From NCBI GenBank assembly GCA_032690845.1, contig CM064427.1, positions 22,169,164 to 22,233,163 on the forward strand: a DNA stretch of 64,000 nucleotides, in the 5' to 3' direction. Both the position numbers and the translations under genes were made by a program. Origin of the DNA: Eleusine coracana subsp. coracana. Taxonomy: Eukaryota > Streptophyta > Magnoliopsida > Poales > Poaceae. Shown piece by piece: positions 1 through 10,954 of this stretch; within the stretch, counting starts at the first letter, position 1; each line of letters opens with the position of its first letter. A model generated the notes under the pieces. That model saw only the letters and a list, made by a program, of their open reading frames with translations. It was not told where the DNA came from and made no database searches.

Positions 1-378
1 GTTTGGTATAGCTTGATGTCCTTAGAAGCAGCAAAGGCAAGGAAAATCCTAATGACTTCTATGTGAGCTACAGGAGCAAAGGTTTCCCCATAGTCTTTGC
101 CCTCGACTTGGCTAAAACCCTGAGAAACAAGCGTAGCATTGTTTCTCACTACCTCACCATCATCCCTATGCTTGTTTCTGAACACCCACTTGGTTCCTAT
201 GACATTGACACCAACAGGAGGCTCTACTAGGGTCCACACTTTGTTTCTCTCAAACTTTTCCAACTCCTCATGCTTGGCATTAACCCAATGTTGATCAGAT
301 AGTGTGTGTCCAGCATCCTGAGGTTCAAAAGTTGCAACAAAGAGAGAATTGGTAAAGCAAGGGAGATGTGCAGACCTT
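1..378 (-). pseudogene. pol: C1 copia pol, start of reverse transcriptase (distal part)
   Basis: Read on the minus strand, this stretch encodes the integrase-to-reverse-transcriptase linker and the first part of a Ty1/copia RVT_2 domain. The blocks LVEPPVG, GTKWVFRNKH, GFSQVEGKDYGE and TFAPVAHIEVIR are visible in order, which is the usual start of copia reverse transcriptase. The frame is open from the K1 junction to the window edge. The upstream part of the same gene lies at 18918-20414, and removing K1 with one copy of the GAC duplication joins the two pieces in the same frame. The catalytic YxDD box would lie left of the window, so reverse transcriptase integrity cannot be judged. The family call is confident; the clade is not certain. 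Confidence 0.88.
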
Positions 379-381
379 GAC
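379..381. repeat. Left target-site duplication of K1 (GAC)
   Basis: GAC directly precedes the CACTA terminus and is repeated at 18918-18920 directly after the other terminus. Three-base duplications are the rule for CACTA elements. Confidence 0.9.
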
Positions 382-406
382 CACTACTACGTTTCCCCCC
401 TAATAC
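382..406 (+). repeat. K1 left terminal inverted repeat
   Basis: The first 25 bases match the reverse complement of 18893-18917 at 22 positions, with mismatches at positions 9, 10 and 14. The first eight bases, CACTACTA, are identical at both ends. Confidence 0.92.
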
Positions 407-1000
407 CACATTACCTTTAGGCTACACCACACATTTGGATGCAATAGGGGGGTACTATGGCACCGAAACAGTGATTTGGCCGTAATAGGCCTGCCTATTA
501 CGACACATAAATTGTGTTGCAATATTTTTGCTTTGTGTTGCAACAGAATGACGCTAATGCACCCATTTGTAGGAATTATGTTGCAATTGGTTGGAGAAGT
601 TGCTACACCAAATCTGAGTTGCATTAGCATTTCTCGTGTCATAATAGAAAGATGATATGGCAACCATAGTATCGATGGTTGCTTCTGAATGGATATATTG
701 CAACCATTGCTTTGGGTTGCATATTACTTGGTGCGTTGTGGCAATAGATAGGTGTCTATGACATCCATTCTTGACGTGAGATGCAAAAGCATGTATGAAT
801 TGCCATGAATGTGCGTGGTTGCCCTACTGATCGTAGTCGTTGCAACTGTAACAGACTTATTGCAATGAAGTCTGCCTTGGTTGCACTTAAAATTGTCTAT
901 GGCAACGATTGTTTTTCCGATAGGTGGGCCTGCAATAATCGGTACAGGAGTTGATCTCTTGGCTTGCCTTATACCCACCGTGGGCTTGGTGGCTGGCGCT
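407..1000 (+). repeat. K1 left subterminal repeat zone
   Basis: Short words related to GTTGCAAT / ATTGCAAC, GGTTGCA and GGCAATAG recur in both orientations through this stretch, as in the right-hand zone at about 18050-18892. CACTA subterminal zones normally hold the binding sites of the TNPA-type protein. The small ORFs here have no recognisable content. From 1001 to 1311 I see only a likely transcript leader, with a weak TATA-like TTTATATAC at 1252-1260. Confidence 0.7.
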
Positions 1001-1311
1001 CGTTAAACTGATCTCTTTCTTCCTCTACGATCAAGGAATTGCCACCGAGCAAGGTGCGACTCCATCCTGCACGCGCCTAAAGTCTGCCGTCTCCTGATCG
1101 AGTCCAATTGTGTGGGAATCCGTGGCGCGCGCCCTGCCCGATCGTGTGGACTACTGCTGCCTCAACCCTGGTGAGGCTCAAGTCTTTTGGATCTATATAT
1201 CTTGTTTGATCTACCATTGCTTCTCGGCCCTTAGTTATGGAATAGCCATAGTTTATATACATGCTAGATCATGATCTCTCTCTCGTTGCAAACTTGCATG
1301 CAGATTAATTA

Positions 1312-4300
1312 ATGGCATCACACGAAGATAGGAGAGCGGCTGCCTTGACATTCAGAGGAGTGGAAGACGAATTTCAGGAATATTATTGCAAACTTTGGCA
1401 CATCATCATCGGGAAGAGCTGGTGGATCTGTTGCGTGCCCATGTGCTACATGTCAATGCATGATAAGATATCATGACATGTTTCAGATTCAGGTTCATTT
1501 AGTTACCAGAGGGTTTGCTGATTGTTTCATCAATAATGAATTATTGGAAGGCCCAACTTGTTCATCATCAGCTGAGGGTTGTGTGAATCATGGTGTCGGT
1601 GCTGATCTCAATACTGGTATAAGAGAAGAACATGAAGATGACTCAACACCGTATATTGGAGAAGACGATGAAGAAGCTGGCGATGACCCTGCTGCCACTA
1701 ATACTCTAATTAGAAACATTATCAGTGGCTCCATACATGGACAAATCATAGATGATGGTGAGGAGCCAAACAAGGATGCAGAGATTTTCTTAAAACTATT
1801 AGAGGAGGCAAAGAAGGAATTGTATCCAGGATGCAAAGATGCAACTAAGGTATCTTGCATAGTGCAACTTTTTCAGATAAATTTCTTGTACAAAATTAGT
1901 AACTCGGCATTGGAGGCCATACTAAAACTGTTCTCAACGGTTCTCCCTGAAGGCCATTGTATCCCTGACTCGTTGGATAAAGTGAAAAGGGTGGTATGAG
2001 ACCTAGGCTTGGATTATATCAAGATACATGCATGTAAGAATGATTGTGTCTTGTTTTTTACGGAAAATGCAAAGCTAGAGGAATGTCCCGTTTGTCGGGA
2101 GTCTAGGTGGAAACTTGCAGAGAAATCTTCTAATAATGATGTTGCGGATGGTACTGTAAAGACGAAGAGGTTACCAGTTAAGATCCTACGCTACTTTCCT
2201 CTTATTCCCCGGCTTCAAAGAATGTATATGTCCAAGCAGTTATCAGAGGAAATGCAATGTCATAAGAAACAATTGGTCAATGATAGAAAAATGCGTCACC
2301 CTGCTGACTCACCTGCATGGAAGCATGTGGATAAAGAGTATGAATGGTTTGAAGGAGAAGGTTGTAATATTAGGCTAGGTTTTGCTTCTGATGGCTTCAA
2401 TCCCTTTGGGATGCAAAATGTTACATACTCCATTTGGCCTGTTATGCTAATACCTTAGAATTTACCTTCATGGTTGTGTCAGAAACAATGTAACTGGTTG
2501 TTGTCAATGTTGATACCTGGTCCAAAATCTCCTGGAATGGATATTGATGTGTATTTGAGGCCTCTTATGTTGGAACTCAAGGAGCTTTGGGAGAAGGGTC
2601 TTCCAACATGGGATGCTCGGACAAGGAAGAATTTTAAATTACATGCTCTTCTACTTTGGACAATTAATGACTTCCCAGCTTATGCTATGCTATCTGGATG
2701 GAGCACGAAAGGAAAGTTTACATGTCCTTACTGCCACAAAGATACGGAGTATTTGTGGTTGAAACATGGGTCGAAGCACTGCTACATGGGACATCGACGT
2801 TTCTTGCCCTCGGACCATCCATGGCACAAGAACAAGGTCAGCTTCAACAACAAGGTCAAAACCAGGGATGCACCAGTACTTCTGTCAGGCGCACAAGTAC
2901 TTGAGCAGTTTGAAAATTTTGAACAAGTGAGATTTGGGAAGAATAATGCATCAAAACAAAGGAAGCATGAGGAAGACCAAAGATGGCACAACTGGAGGAA
3001 GAAGAGTATTTTTTTTTGAGCTCCCTTACTGGTCTACTTTGCTCATCAGGAATAATTTGGACGTCATGCACATTGTGAAAAATATATGCGAGAGCATATT
3101 AGGCACTCTGCTTGAATTGGCTGGTAAATGTAAGGACGGGGAGAAGGCCTGGCTTGACATGGAGCTTATGCAGATACGCCCGGATCAGCATCCTTTGATT
3201 AAGAATGATAAGTATATCTTGCCACCAGCCTTGTACAAGTTAGATAAGAAGGATACGGAAATGTTATGCCAATTTCTATATGGAGTGAAGATGCCTGATG
3301 GGGTTGCCTCTAATAGAAGAAGATGTGTTGACCTAAACTCGCTTAAGGTATCTGGCTTGAAAACTCATGATTACCATCTAATTCTATAGAAACTGTTACC
3401 AAAACAAGTTGTCATCGCATTGATTCAGCTTAGTAATTTCTTCGATGCACTATGTTCCAAGGAGCTGGTGGCAGTAGAGTTGGACAAACTTAGCATTTCA
3501 ATTAGGGAGACTGTTTGTCGACTTGAGATGCTATTCCCACCATCATTTTTTGATATCATGATGCATTTGCCTGTTCATATAGCTGAAGAAGCTAAACTTT
3601 GTGGGCCTGTGTGTTATAGATGGATGTATCCAGTGGAGCAGTACCTACGTACTGCGAAAGGATATGTGAGGAACAAGGCGTACCCTGAAGGTTCAATAGA
3701 CGAGGGATACATACTCGAGGAGTGCCTTACATTTTGCTCAAGATTCTTGGACGTGGACACCAAACTGAATCATGTTGATCGACATGAATGTTTTGCTGTG
3801 AATGAGCCACATCTGGTCTAAGAACCTTTGCTGACATGGATTACAAGAGGAGAGGATAGACCATCAAAAGAATTGAAGGAGATGAGATGCGGAAGATGAG
3901 GCACTACATAATTTCAAATTGTGATGAAGCTACACAATGGATCGAGTAAGTTATGCTACTAAACATCAATATTTTAAAATTGTATTTTTTTGGACTAATA
4001 GGAATATACATTTCTTTGCAGTGCGCATATGGAAGAACTTAAAAATTATGGTTCAAGAAATATTAAAAGGAGACACGAGGAACAATTTGTAAGATGGTTC
4101 GGGGCCAAGATCAGGGATCTACATGCGAAAGGGGAAGTAAGTTCAGAGATGTTTGTACTTGCTCAAGGACCGGACGATCGAGCTTGTACATTGCATAGAT
4201 GTTATATCAATAATTGGTTGTTTCGAACAGTTGACATTGAGAAAAGCCTCGTAACACAAAACAGTGGTGTGCTTGTCAAGGGCAACGGTAATACTGGCAA

Positions 4301-4877
4301 CATCAATTGGTATGGGGTGATTAAAAGAATGATCTCACTAGAATTCCCTGGACAAAAAGAAGTTATTTTGTTCGAGTGTGACTAGTATGATGTGCCTGCT
4401 GCCACTAGCGACAGAGGCAGAGGATACAACAAGGATCAATTTAGGGTTATTGATATCGACACTACCAGATACAGGTATACGAATGAACCCTATATTCTGG
4501 CAACACAGGCAGAATAGGTGTTTTATGTGAATCTAGTAAACAAACCTGGTTGGAGCAGTGTCATTGCGTTGAAACCAAGGGACTTGTTCGCCATGCCTGA
4601 ATTAGAACTTGAGAACTCGATTGATGTGGATATCAAAGACAATAATTTATTCAGTGGACACCAGGATTTGACAAATTGGACAAGATCTGACAAGGAAGGC
4701 ACAACCGGGGATGTCTCTGTTATCGCTCAGGTGCAGACCCAAGCAGTTGATGAACCAGACGATGTGGTCTTTGATTGTGATGATGAAGATAATGAAGATG
4801 ACACATACATTGATGATGGAGTTGTAGCACCAGTTGCTTCTGTGATACAAGGCGAAGATGACGACTTTTTTATCTGA
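1312..4877 (+). pseudogene. K1 TNP2-type transposase, decayed
   Basis: This is the large transposase of CACTA elements (TNP2 / Transposase_21 family), which would cut and join the element ends. In order I see the N-terminal transposase-associated domain (CPCATC ... VHLVTRGF near 1420-1520), a zinc-ribbon-like C-x2-C near 2080, the block LRYFPLIPRLQRMY, the core blocks GFNPFGMQN, ADVYLRPLM-like DVYLRPLM and YPYCHK-like CPYCHKDTE, NLDVMHIVKNICES near 3055, then DUF4218 (LPVHIAEEAKLCGP, about 3560-3800) and DUF4216 (NWYGVIKRMI, about 4305). An intron with GT-AG ends seems to lie at about 3948-4021. It is broken by stops at about 2456, 3387, 3819, 4383 and 4515 and by frameshifts near 1400-1460 and 3010, the latter at a T run. 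It ends in an acidic tail. It cannot make a functional protein. Confidence 0.9.
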
Positions 4878-5611
4878 TACTTGTACTGATGAGTACATCA
4901 CACTCATGGATACACACAACACTCCTCCAACTAAGATGAAAGTTCATGTGCATCACCTGAAATTACAGGTGAGATCATTTCTAATGTTTTTATTATGTGG
5001 TTTTGAGAATAGATTGCTACCTAATGAATTAATTATTATTAGAAACCATGGAGATGATGATGAGATTGCTGCGGAGGTGATTGGAGACGTGATGGGCCAG
5101 CAAGGACGTCCAAGCCAAGGTGGAGGCCCAATCAAAACCGACTTCGAGTCTATTTCGGAGCCCAGAACCAGTCTGCACTAAAACGGACGCCCAGGACGCA
5201 TACAGACTTGGATTTGGACGTTCTATATATGCCTGGAAAGATAACGAAATAACGTTCCAACCCAACCGGTCCCATGTCAAAATACGTCCCGAGCCGTCGG
5301 CAATCATCGAAACAAATCGACTTCCAGAATCTGTCCTGGTGCTGCGACACCGTAATCGGTCTTTGGGCCATGTATCGAGTTGAGCCCACTTAGAGCTGCG
5401 TCCAGGGGGTCTTGCACAACCCTAGAGTCCTCATATACAGCCGCCGCCTCTTCATTAGGGTTTGGGTTTTTCTTAGATTATTCGGTTGATAACAGTTTTG
5501 CCGTTTGATCAGTTTGTGAGACCACAACTTCTGAGATTCATCGAATACTTGCAAATTTGGTTGCATTCTTCTTTGTTTTTGCTTGTGTTCTTGATTTGCA
5601 GGCAAGGATAA

Positions 5612-5778
5612 GCCTTCTCGGCGAGGTCAATCATTCTTGAACGGTTGATAACCAGAGGAGACGTTGTGCTGCGATTGCGGGGTTCAGAACGTGTCGTTCG
5701 GAAGCCGGATCGATTTCTGTATCGCCTCCGCCTTAATCTAGATTATCAGAACCTATCAGAAGATCAGGAACCCTTGTC
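5612..5778 (+). repeat. G0 direct repeat, copy A (LTR 3' part)
   Basis: Starts GCCTTCTCGGCGAGGTCAAT and ends AACCCTTGTC. It is the same length (167 bp) as copy B at 7757-7923 and differs at only a few positions. A GCAGGCAAGG segment directly upstream is absent before copy B. Confidence 0.88.
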
Positions 5779-5821
5779 ACAACCGTCACACACAAGGTAA
5801 CCATGCGTCAGATGACCCGTA

Positions 5822-6772
5822 TGCTAAAATTAAGTTTTCAATTCCTCTTTTTCGGGTCAGTACGATGGTGATGCTTACCTTGATTGGGAAATGACTGTAG
5901 AACAAAAATTTAATGCTCAGCTTGTTCCTGAGCAACATAGAGTTAGACAAGCCACTAGTGAGTTTAAGGACTTTGCTATTGTTTGGTGGAGTGGTCTAGC
6001 TGCTGAAACTGATTTGCCTACTACTTGGGAAGAACTTAAGGTAGCAATGCGTGATCGTTTTGTTCCACCTTCTTTTTATAGAGACATTTGTAATAAACTG
6101 CAGTGTTTAGATCAAGGAGATAAAACTGTTCAGGAGTATTTTAGTGAGCTTCAGAAGGGTTTGATTTGTTGTGCTGTGATTGAAAAAGTAGAGGATTAGA
6201 TTTGCCGCTTTTATTCTGGTTTGAGAAAAGAAATTCAGGACATCCTTGATTATAACGAATTTTATACCCTCAACCAGGGTTTCCAGTATGCTATGCTTGC
6301 AGAGAAAGAATCACAGGGACTTTTCCAGGCTTTTGAGGAGTACAGCAAGTCCAGGACTTTCTACCCACCATGGCCGATGGGGACATCGGGGCTGCCCAAG
6401 CCATCTTTCCGGCCGCCCCCACCAGCTAGTGTTGTTTCTGCACCACCAAGATCAGCCCCTGCCCCTTCTATGCGCTCAGGTAAAAATTCTGTGCAGGTAC
6501 CGGCTAGTAGTGCCTTCTCTGTTGCTTCGACGGGATGCACTACAGGGATTCAGTGCCACCGCTGCCATGGTCTTGGTCATGTGCAGAAAGATTGCCCAAG
6601 TAGGCGGGCATATGTGGCGACAGATGATGGCGGTTACATGAGCACCTTCGATGTGGAGGATGAGGAGGAGGATGTCGCTGCCACCAGCAGTGACCTCGTC
6701 CTTGGAGGCAGAGATACCACGAGCTACATGAATATTATTGTTCAGCGTGTGCTTAGCACACAAATCCAGTAG
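5822..6772 (+). pseudogene. gag: G0 gag polyprotein fragment
   Basis: Retrotransposon gag (structural capsid precursor) of gypsy type. Visible blocks are YLDWEMTVEQKF, ATSEFKDFAIVWW, PTTWEELKVAMRDRFVP and a C-terminal zinc knuckle CHRCHGLGHVQKDC (complete C-x2-C-x4-H-x4-C). A frameshift near 5850 separates the first residues from the rest, and an in-frame TAG at about 6197 splits it. No primer-binding site is visible between the LTR-like repeat and gag, so sequence has also been lost there. Confidence 0.82.
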
Positions 6773-6781
6773 CCCGAGACG

Positions 6782-7756
6782 ATGCAGCGACATAACTTGT
6801 TCCAGATTTTCTTCATCATCAAGAACCGCCGAGCACGTGTCATCATTGATGGAGGAAGCTGCAACAATTTGGTGAGTTCTGATGTGGTTAAGAAGCTTGA
6901 TTTGACCACACGCCCACATCCACATCGATACTACATTCAGTGGTTAAATAACTCTGGAAAAGCTAAGGTAATACAAACTTGCAGAGTTCCTTTTTCCATT
7001 GATTCCTATATGGATTCTGTTGATTGTGATGTTGTACCCATGCAAGCTTGTTCACTTTTATTGGGTAGACCTTGGGAATTTGATAATAATGCTGTACACC
7101 ATGATAAAAGTAATAAGTACACTTTTATGCATAAAGGAACTAAAATTACTTTGTTACCAATGATCCCTGCTGAAATTGTACAAGCTGATTTAGAACGAGC
7201 TGCTAGTTTGAAAAATAAAAGCCCTGAAATTCAGCAACCTGTTAATTCTGATTCTACACCAAGTAATGTTAATAATTTTTCAAGTTCTAAGGGTGCTGGA
7301 ATTAAATTACAAGGTTGTTCATGTCTTGCCACAAAATCTGAGCTTGCTGAAATTTCTGCTGATGATATTTGCTATGCTTTGATATGCAAACAAGCCTTGT
7401 TTTCGCTTGGTGATATTGCTTCTAGTGCTTTGCCTCCTGCTGTCACTAACCTTTTGCAGGAGTATGAGGATGTTTTCCCAGCTGAGATACCCCGGGGATT
7501 GGCACCTTTGAGAGGGATTGAGCATCAAATTGATTTGATTCCTGGTGCTACTTTGCCAAACCGTGCTGCTTATAGGACCAACCCTGAGGAGACTAAGGAG
7601 ATACAACGACAAGTACAAGACCTTTTGGATCGTGGGTATGTTCTTCAATCACTTAGTCCTTGTGCTGTTCCTGTACTTTTGGTTCCTAAGAAAGATGGTC
7701 CTTGGCGTATGTGTGTAGATTGTAAAGCCATTAATACATTACTATTAGGTATCGTC
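6782..7756 (+). pseudogene. pol: G0 protease and truncated reverse transcriptase
   Basis: A retroviral-type aspartic protease domain with the D-G-G-S active-site variant (IIDGGSCNNLV, near 6845) and the downstream LLLGRPWEFD block is followed by a spacer. The reverse transcriptase then starts (EVFPAEIP-like VFPAEIPRGL, QIDLIPGA, VPKKDGPWRMCVDCKAIN). Coding similarity stops at about 7756, exactly where copy B of the direct repeat begins, so fingers and palm with the YxDD motif are missing. The open frame runs on into the repeat to 8002 but that tail is not protein-coding in origin. Confidence 0.85.
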
Positions 7757-7923
7757 GCCTTCTCGGCGAGGTCAATCGTTCTTGAACGGTTGATAACCAG
7801 AGGAGACGTTGTGCTGCGATTGCGGGGTTCAGAACGTGTCATTCGGAAGCCGGATCGATTTGTGCATCGCCTCCGCCGTAATCAAGATTATCAGAACCTA
7901 TCGGAAGATCGGGAACCCTTGTC
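7757..7923 (+). repeat. G0 direct repeat, copy B (truncated 3' LTR)
   Basis: Same 167 bp as 5612-5778 with a few substitutions. It follows the interrupted reverse transcriptase directly, and the trinucleotide GCC is shared at the junction. Downstream, 7924-8355 holds only short CATGGAACTTGCA-type repeats and AT-rich DNA. Confidence 0.88.
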
Positions 7924-8355
7924 CACATCATGTACGATGCTGGCTATGCTAGTCATGGAACTTGCATTTTCATTACATGGAACTTGCATTTGCTGCGTAT
8001 AGAACTTATATATTGGCCACATGGAACTTGCCTTTCCATGATATACTCGTACGATTTGTTAACCTTTCCATCATATACTTATATGATTTGTTTGCCTTTT
8101 CATCACACCAATACAAACATAGCTAGAGAATAAGAACATCAATACAAAAATAGAGAATAAGATCACAAATATAACACAAAGCTTAAAAATTTAGGAAGTC
8201 CACACCACCACCAGCATTCGATACTACATAAAGTACCTTGTGCAACCAACCACAGCGTGCATATATTACATCCATATCCATGACATGCAAGGCAAGCAAC
8301 CACTACATGAACTATAATAGCAGAGGCAAGCAAAGCAACAGCTCCATCACATCCC

Positions 8356-9622
8356 ATGGTCGTCCATGATCCTCCTCTTCAGCAGGTACTTAAACCTTCT
8401 TGCCTCTTTCCTAAGCTGGTCCCATGACAGCAGAGGCGCGCCTCTAGCTTCCGTGATGTTCCCGGGAGTGTAATCCAGCTCAATGTACAGGTCCTTAAGC
8501 CTCAGGCATAAAGTGTCGGGCTTCCTCCTGTGCCCCTATTTTACCAGATGCATGCATCAACTTATCAATCATAAACAAACAGGACAATATCACCTAATTA
8601 ACCATAAGGACTACTTTGATAAAATCAGGACGATAAGATGTGAACTACAAGTACTAAAAAACATAAACCTACATGTGAACTTTAATTAAAACTGGATATA
8701 CAACATGCATGGGATCCCAAAATAAGGAATAATTTAAGGCATGTGAACTACAACCTACATGAGAACGACATTAACTAAGGCTGCATTAGGTAATTTCTAT
8801 CAACATTTCAATCCAAAATCATTCAACATTTCAAGATTGGTGATCAAGATAAATCTAGAATGATTTTCAATCCAAAATCATTCCCCAGTTCAAAATTTCC
8901 AATGTTGAATCAGTAATAAACAATATTGAAGTATCACATTTCAACAAGATTGATTGAATATGACAAAACTGGACAGTAATAAACAAACAAGATTGAAGTA
9001 TCATTGTCCAACTTGTAACAAATCTGAAACATTTATAACTAATTTGCGTCTCATTGGAATCCACATTCAACCTAACTTTGAGATAAACCCTATTTCCTGG
9101 TGATGCGCCTGAATGAAGTTACTCACCCCTTCCATAATGGTCGAGTCGATCTCGAACTAGGGCTTCACGTCGTCAATCTTATCCATGGCCGCTGGCGTCG
9201 CAGAGGAGGAGTGTCGCGCCGACATGCCTCGAAGGGAGGCCACACCCACGGAGGAGGACGCGCGGGGAAGGGTCCACCTCCCAGAAGTTGTCGCGGCATG
9301 TTTGGAGGGAGTCCGCTTGATCTTGGGCGTGACGCGGCGCGTGGACGTGGTCTCCGAGGCCCTCGTGGCGACGACGGAGGTCTTCGAAGCGCGGCAGGAG
9401 GTCCTCTTCCCCGGGGTCATCGCAGCCACGATTAAGGTCTTCGAGGCGCGGCGGGAGGTCCCCTTCCCTGGGATCTTCACGGCGACGCGATTCAACGTCT
9501 TCCCGGGCACCATCGATGTGCGGCGGATGGTCGGTGACGCCGAGGAGGTCGACCGCATGAAATCGGCCTGACGCGTCGCGAGCCTGCCAATGGGACTGGT
9601 GCGTGCGGGGAGGCGAAGCCAT
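8356..9622 (-). pseudogene. Captured host-gene fragment A (unidentified)
   Basis: On the minus strand a GC-rich first exon begins at ATG 9622 (MASPPRTHQ...) behind a plausible 5' leader and TATA box. The most protein-like reading switches frame soon after the start and gives an Arg/Lys/Ser/Thr/Pro-rich basic tract with near-repeats such as PGKGTSRRASK and PGKRTSCRASK, then AAMDKIDDVKP, a stop, and FEIDSTIMEG before a GTGAGT donor near 9139. A second exon (about 8522 to 8356) begins after a CAG acceptor and reads LCLRLKDLYIELDYTPGN ... KYLLKRRIMDDHGM-stop. I do not recognise the family. Exon structure, sharp GC contrast and opposite orientation to K1 genes suggest a transduplicated host gene. 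It could also be a CACTA accessory ORF. Confidence 0.55.
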
Positions 9623-9756
9623 GGATTGTCATCGGGGGAGGCGGAGAAACCGGAGATTGGATTGGGGATTTTTTTGGGGAGATGAACAGTTGCTGTGAAA
9701 CTGAGGCTTTTGGGCGAGGTTTGGAAGGGGAGGAGTCGTTTCGAGGAGAGGGGGCC

Positions 9757-9762
9757 TTTATA
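9757..9762 (-). promoter_or_regulatory. TATA box of captured fragment A
   Basis: On the minus strand TGTATAAAGGCC lies about 135 bases upstream of the ATG at 9622, followed by a C/T-rich leader. This implies that promoter DNA was captured together with the exon. The flanking 9790-9950 stretch repeats CATGCGGGTCCCAC-type words. Confidence 0.5.
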
Positions 9763-9984
9763 CATTCCTGGACCAGGAGTTTGGGTGGCCCATTCACATT
9801 TGCGTCCATGACATGCAGGTCCCACACATCGGCGCCTGTTGTCGTTGACTCACTTACATGCGGGACCCAGCCCACGCGTGCACAGTTCTCCCAGGTCAGC
9901 GCGGGTTTTCTCTCTTGCTTACATGCGGGTCCCACACGTTGGCGTGGGGATTGTCGCCAGTTCGTCCTTAGTTAGTCTTGTTCT

Positions 9985-10235
9985 TCATGTTTTTCACTCT
10001 ATCTTGAGTGGAATCAATGAAAATGTTTTGATTTCACATATGATGTCCAAATGAGATGATTTTTTTTCTTTATTCTTAGAATCATTTACTCTATCCCAGA
10101 GAGTCACTTGATTCATGACAATACAACAATATTTTTAAGTTATCAGACGCACCCATGTTTGCCACTATTTTTCATTTTATTCAACATTTTTGAACACTCC
10201 AATTAAGAGGTCAGTCCCAGCAAGATTTGAAACCC
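9985..10235 (+). repeat. Diverged direct duplication, copy 1
   Basis: Shares with 10655-10845 the ordered words CTTCATGTTTTTCA, GAGTGGAATC / GGGTGGAATC, GTCCAAATGAGAT, TTCAACATT and TTAAGAGGTCAGT. It is a non-coding duplication inside K1. The DNA between the copies and up to 10950 is AT-rich with no gene I can support. Confidence 0.65.
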
Positions 10236-10654
10236 AGGTCACCTTAACATCTTTCTAGCTATAGGAATTTTTATGGAATTGTTTAAACAACCTAAACTTG
10301 GTTGTGTTCATTCCACCTTGAACTCAGTTGAATGAACATGTGTCATGAGACCTTGTGTTGTTCCAATACACATAAATTTAATTTTTAAACAACAAAATTG
10401 TACAATGATGTGTCCAAGCCCGTTGTTACACATGTTTGAGGTAGAAAAAGCTTAAATTTTTAAAAAGACGCACAAGAATCAAAGGGAAATTCACTTTGAA
10501 ATTTGAAAGAGAACCACTTTACACCTTCTCTACATGAAAGCGTAGATCCGAATAAACTATCTGTCTATGACCTGTGGGCCCAGCATGGACAAGCCTGCTA
10601 TACACGAAAATTTATTTTTTATAGAGGTTGGACCTTTTTAAATTGGTTCATCGT

Positions 10655-10845
10655 GATCTTCATGTTTTTCAATCTCGATCTTGGGTGGAATCTTGAAAAA
10701 TATTTAGATCTCGCATACAAAGTCCAAATGAGATAATTTATTTTTCTTAATTCATATAATATCGTGATCTTTCACTTATTTTCTTCAACATTCTCTAACT
10801 CTTCCAGTTAAGAGGTCAGTGGCAGCAAGATTCGATAGCAAATTC
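10655..10845 (+). repeat. Diverged direct duplication, copy 2
   Basis: Partner of 9985-10235, with the same words in the same order and several small indels. Confidence 0.65.
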
Positions 10846-10954
10846 ATTAACAAAGTTCATTCATTTCACATATAAACATGTTCATTTCTTCCACAGAAAC
10901 AAGAACCTAGCTACTTGCACGTGGTTGAGCGAAACCACATTGGCCTCTGGAGTG

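Larger units (their letters stand above)
5060..7923 (+). mobile_element. G0: internally deleted Ty3/gypsy element inside K1
   Basis: A gypsy gag-protease-RT fragment is bracketed by a 167-bp direct repeat (5612-5778 and 7757-7923). I read this as a 5' LTR running from roughly 5060 to 5778 and a 3' LTR that keeps only its last 167 bases, because a deletion joined the reverse transcriptase to the middle of the 3' LTR. The 5' boundary is approximate and I could not identify a target duplication. It lies just after the TNP2 gene of K1, so it travels as K1 cargo. The stretch 4878-5059 shows nothing I can name. Confidence 0.72.

Noticed and set aside
9682..10054. Plus-strand ORFs near 9.7-10 kb
   Set aside because: They are antisense to the promoter and leader of captured fragment A and have no domain content.
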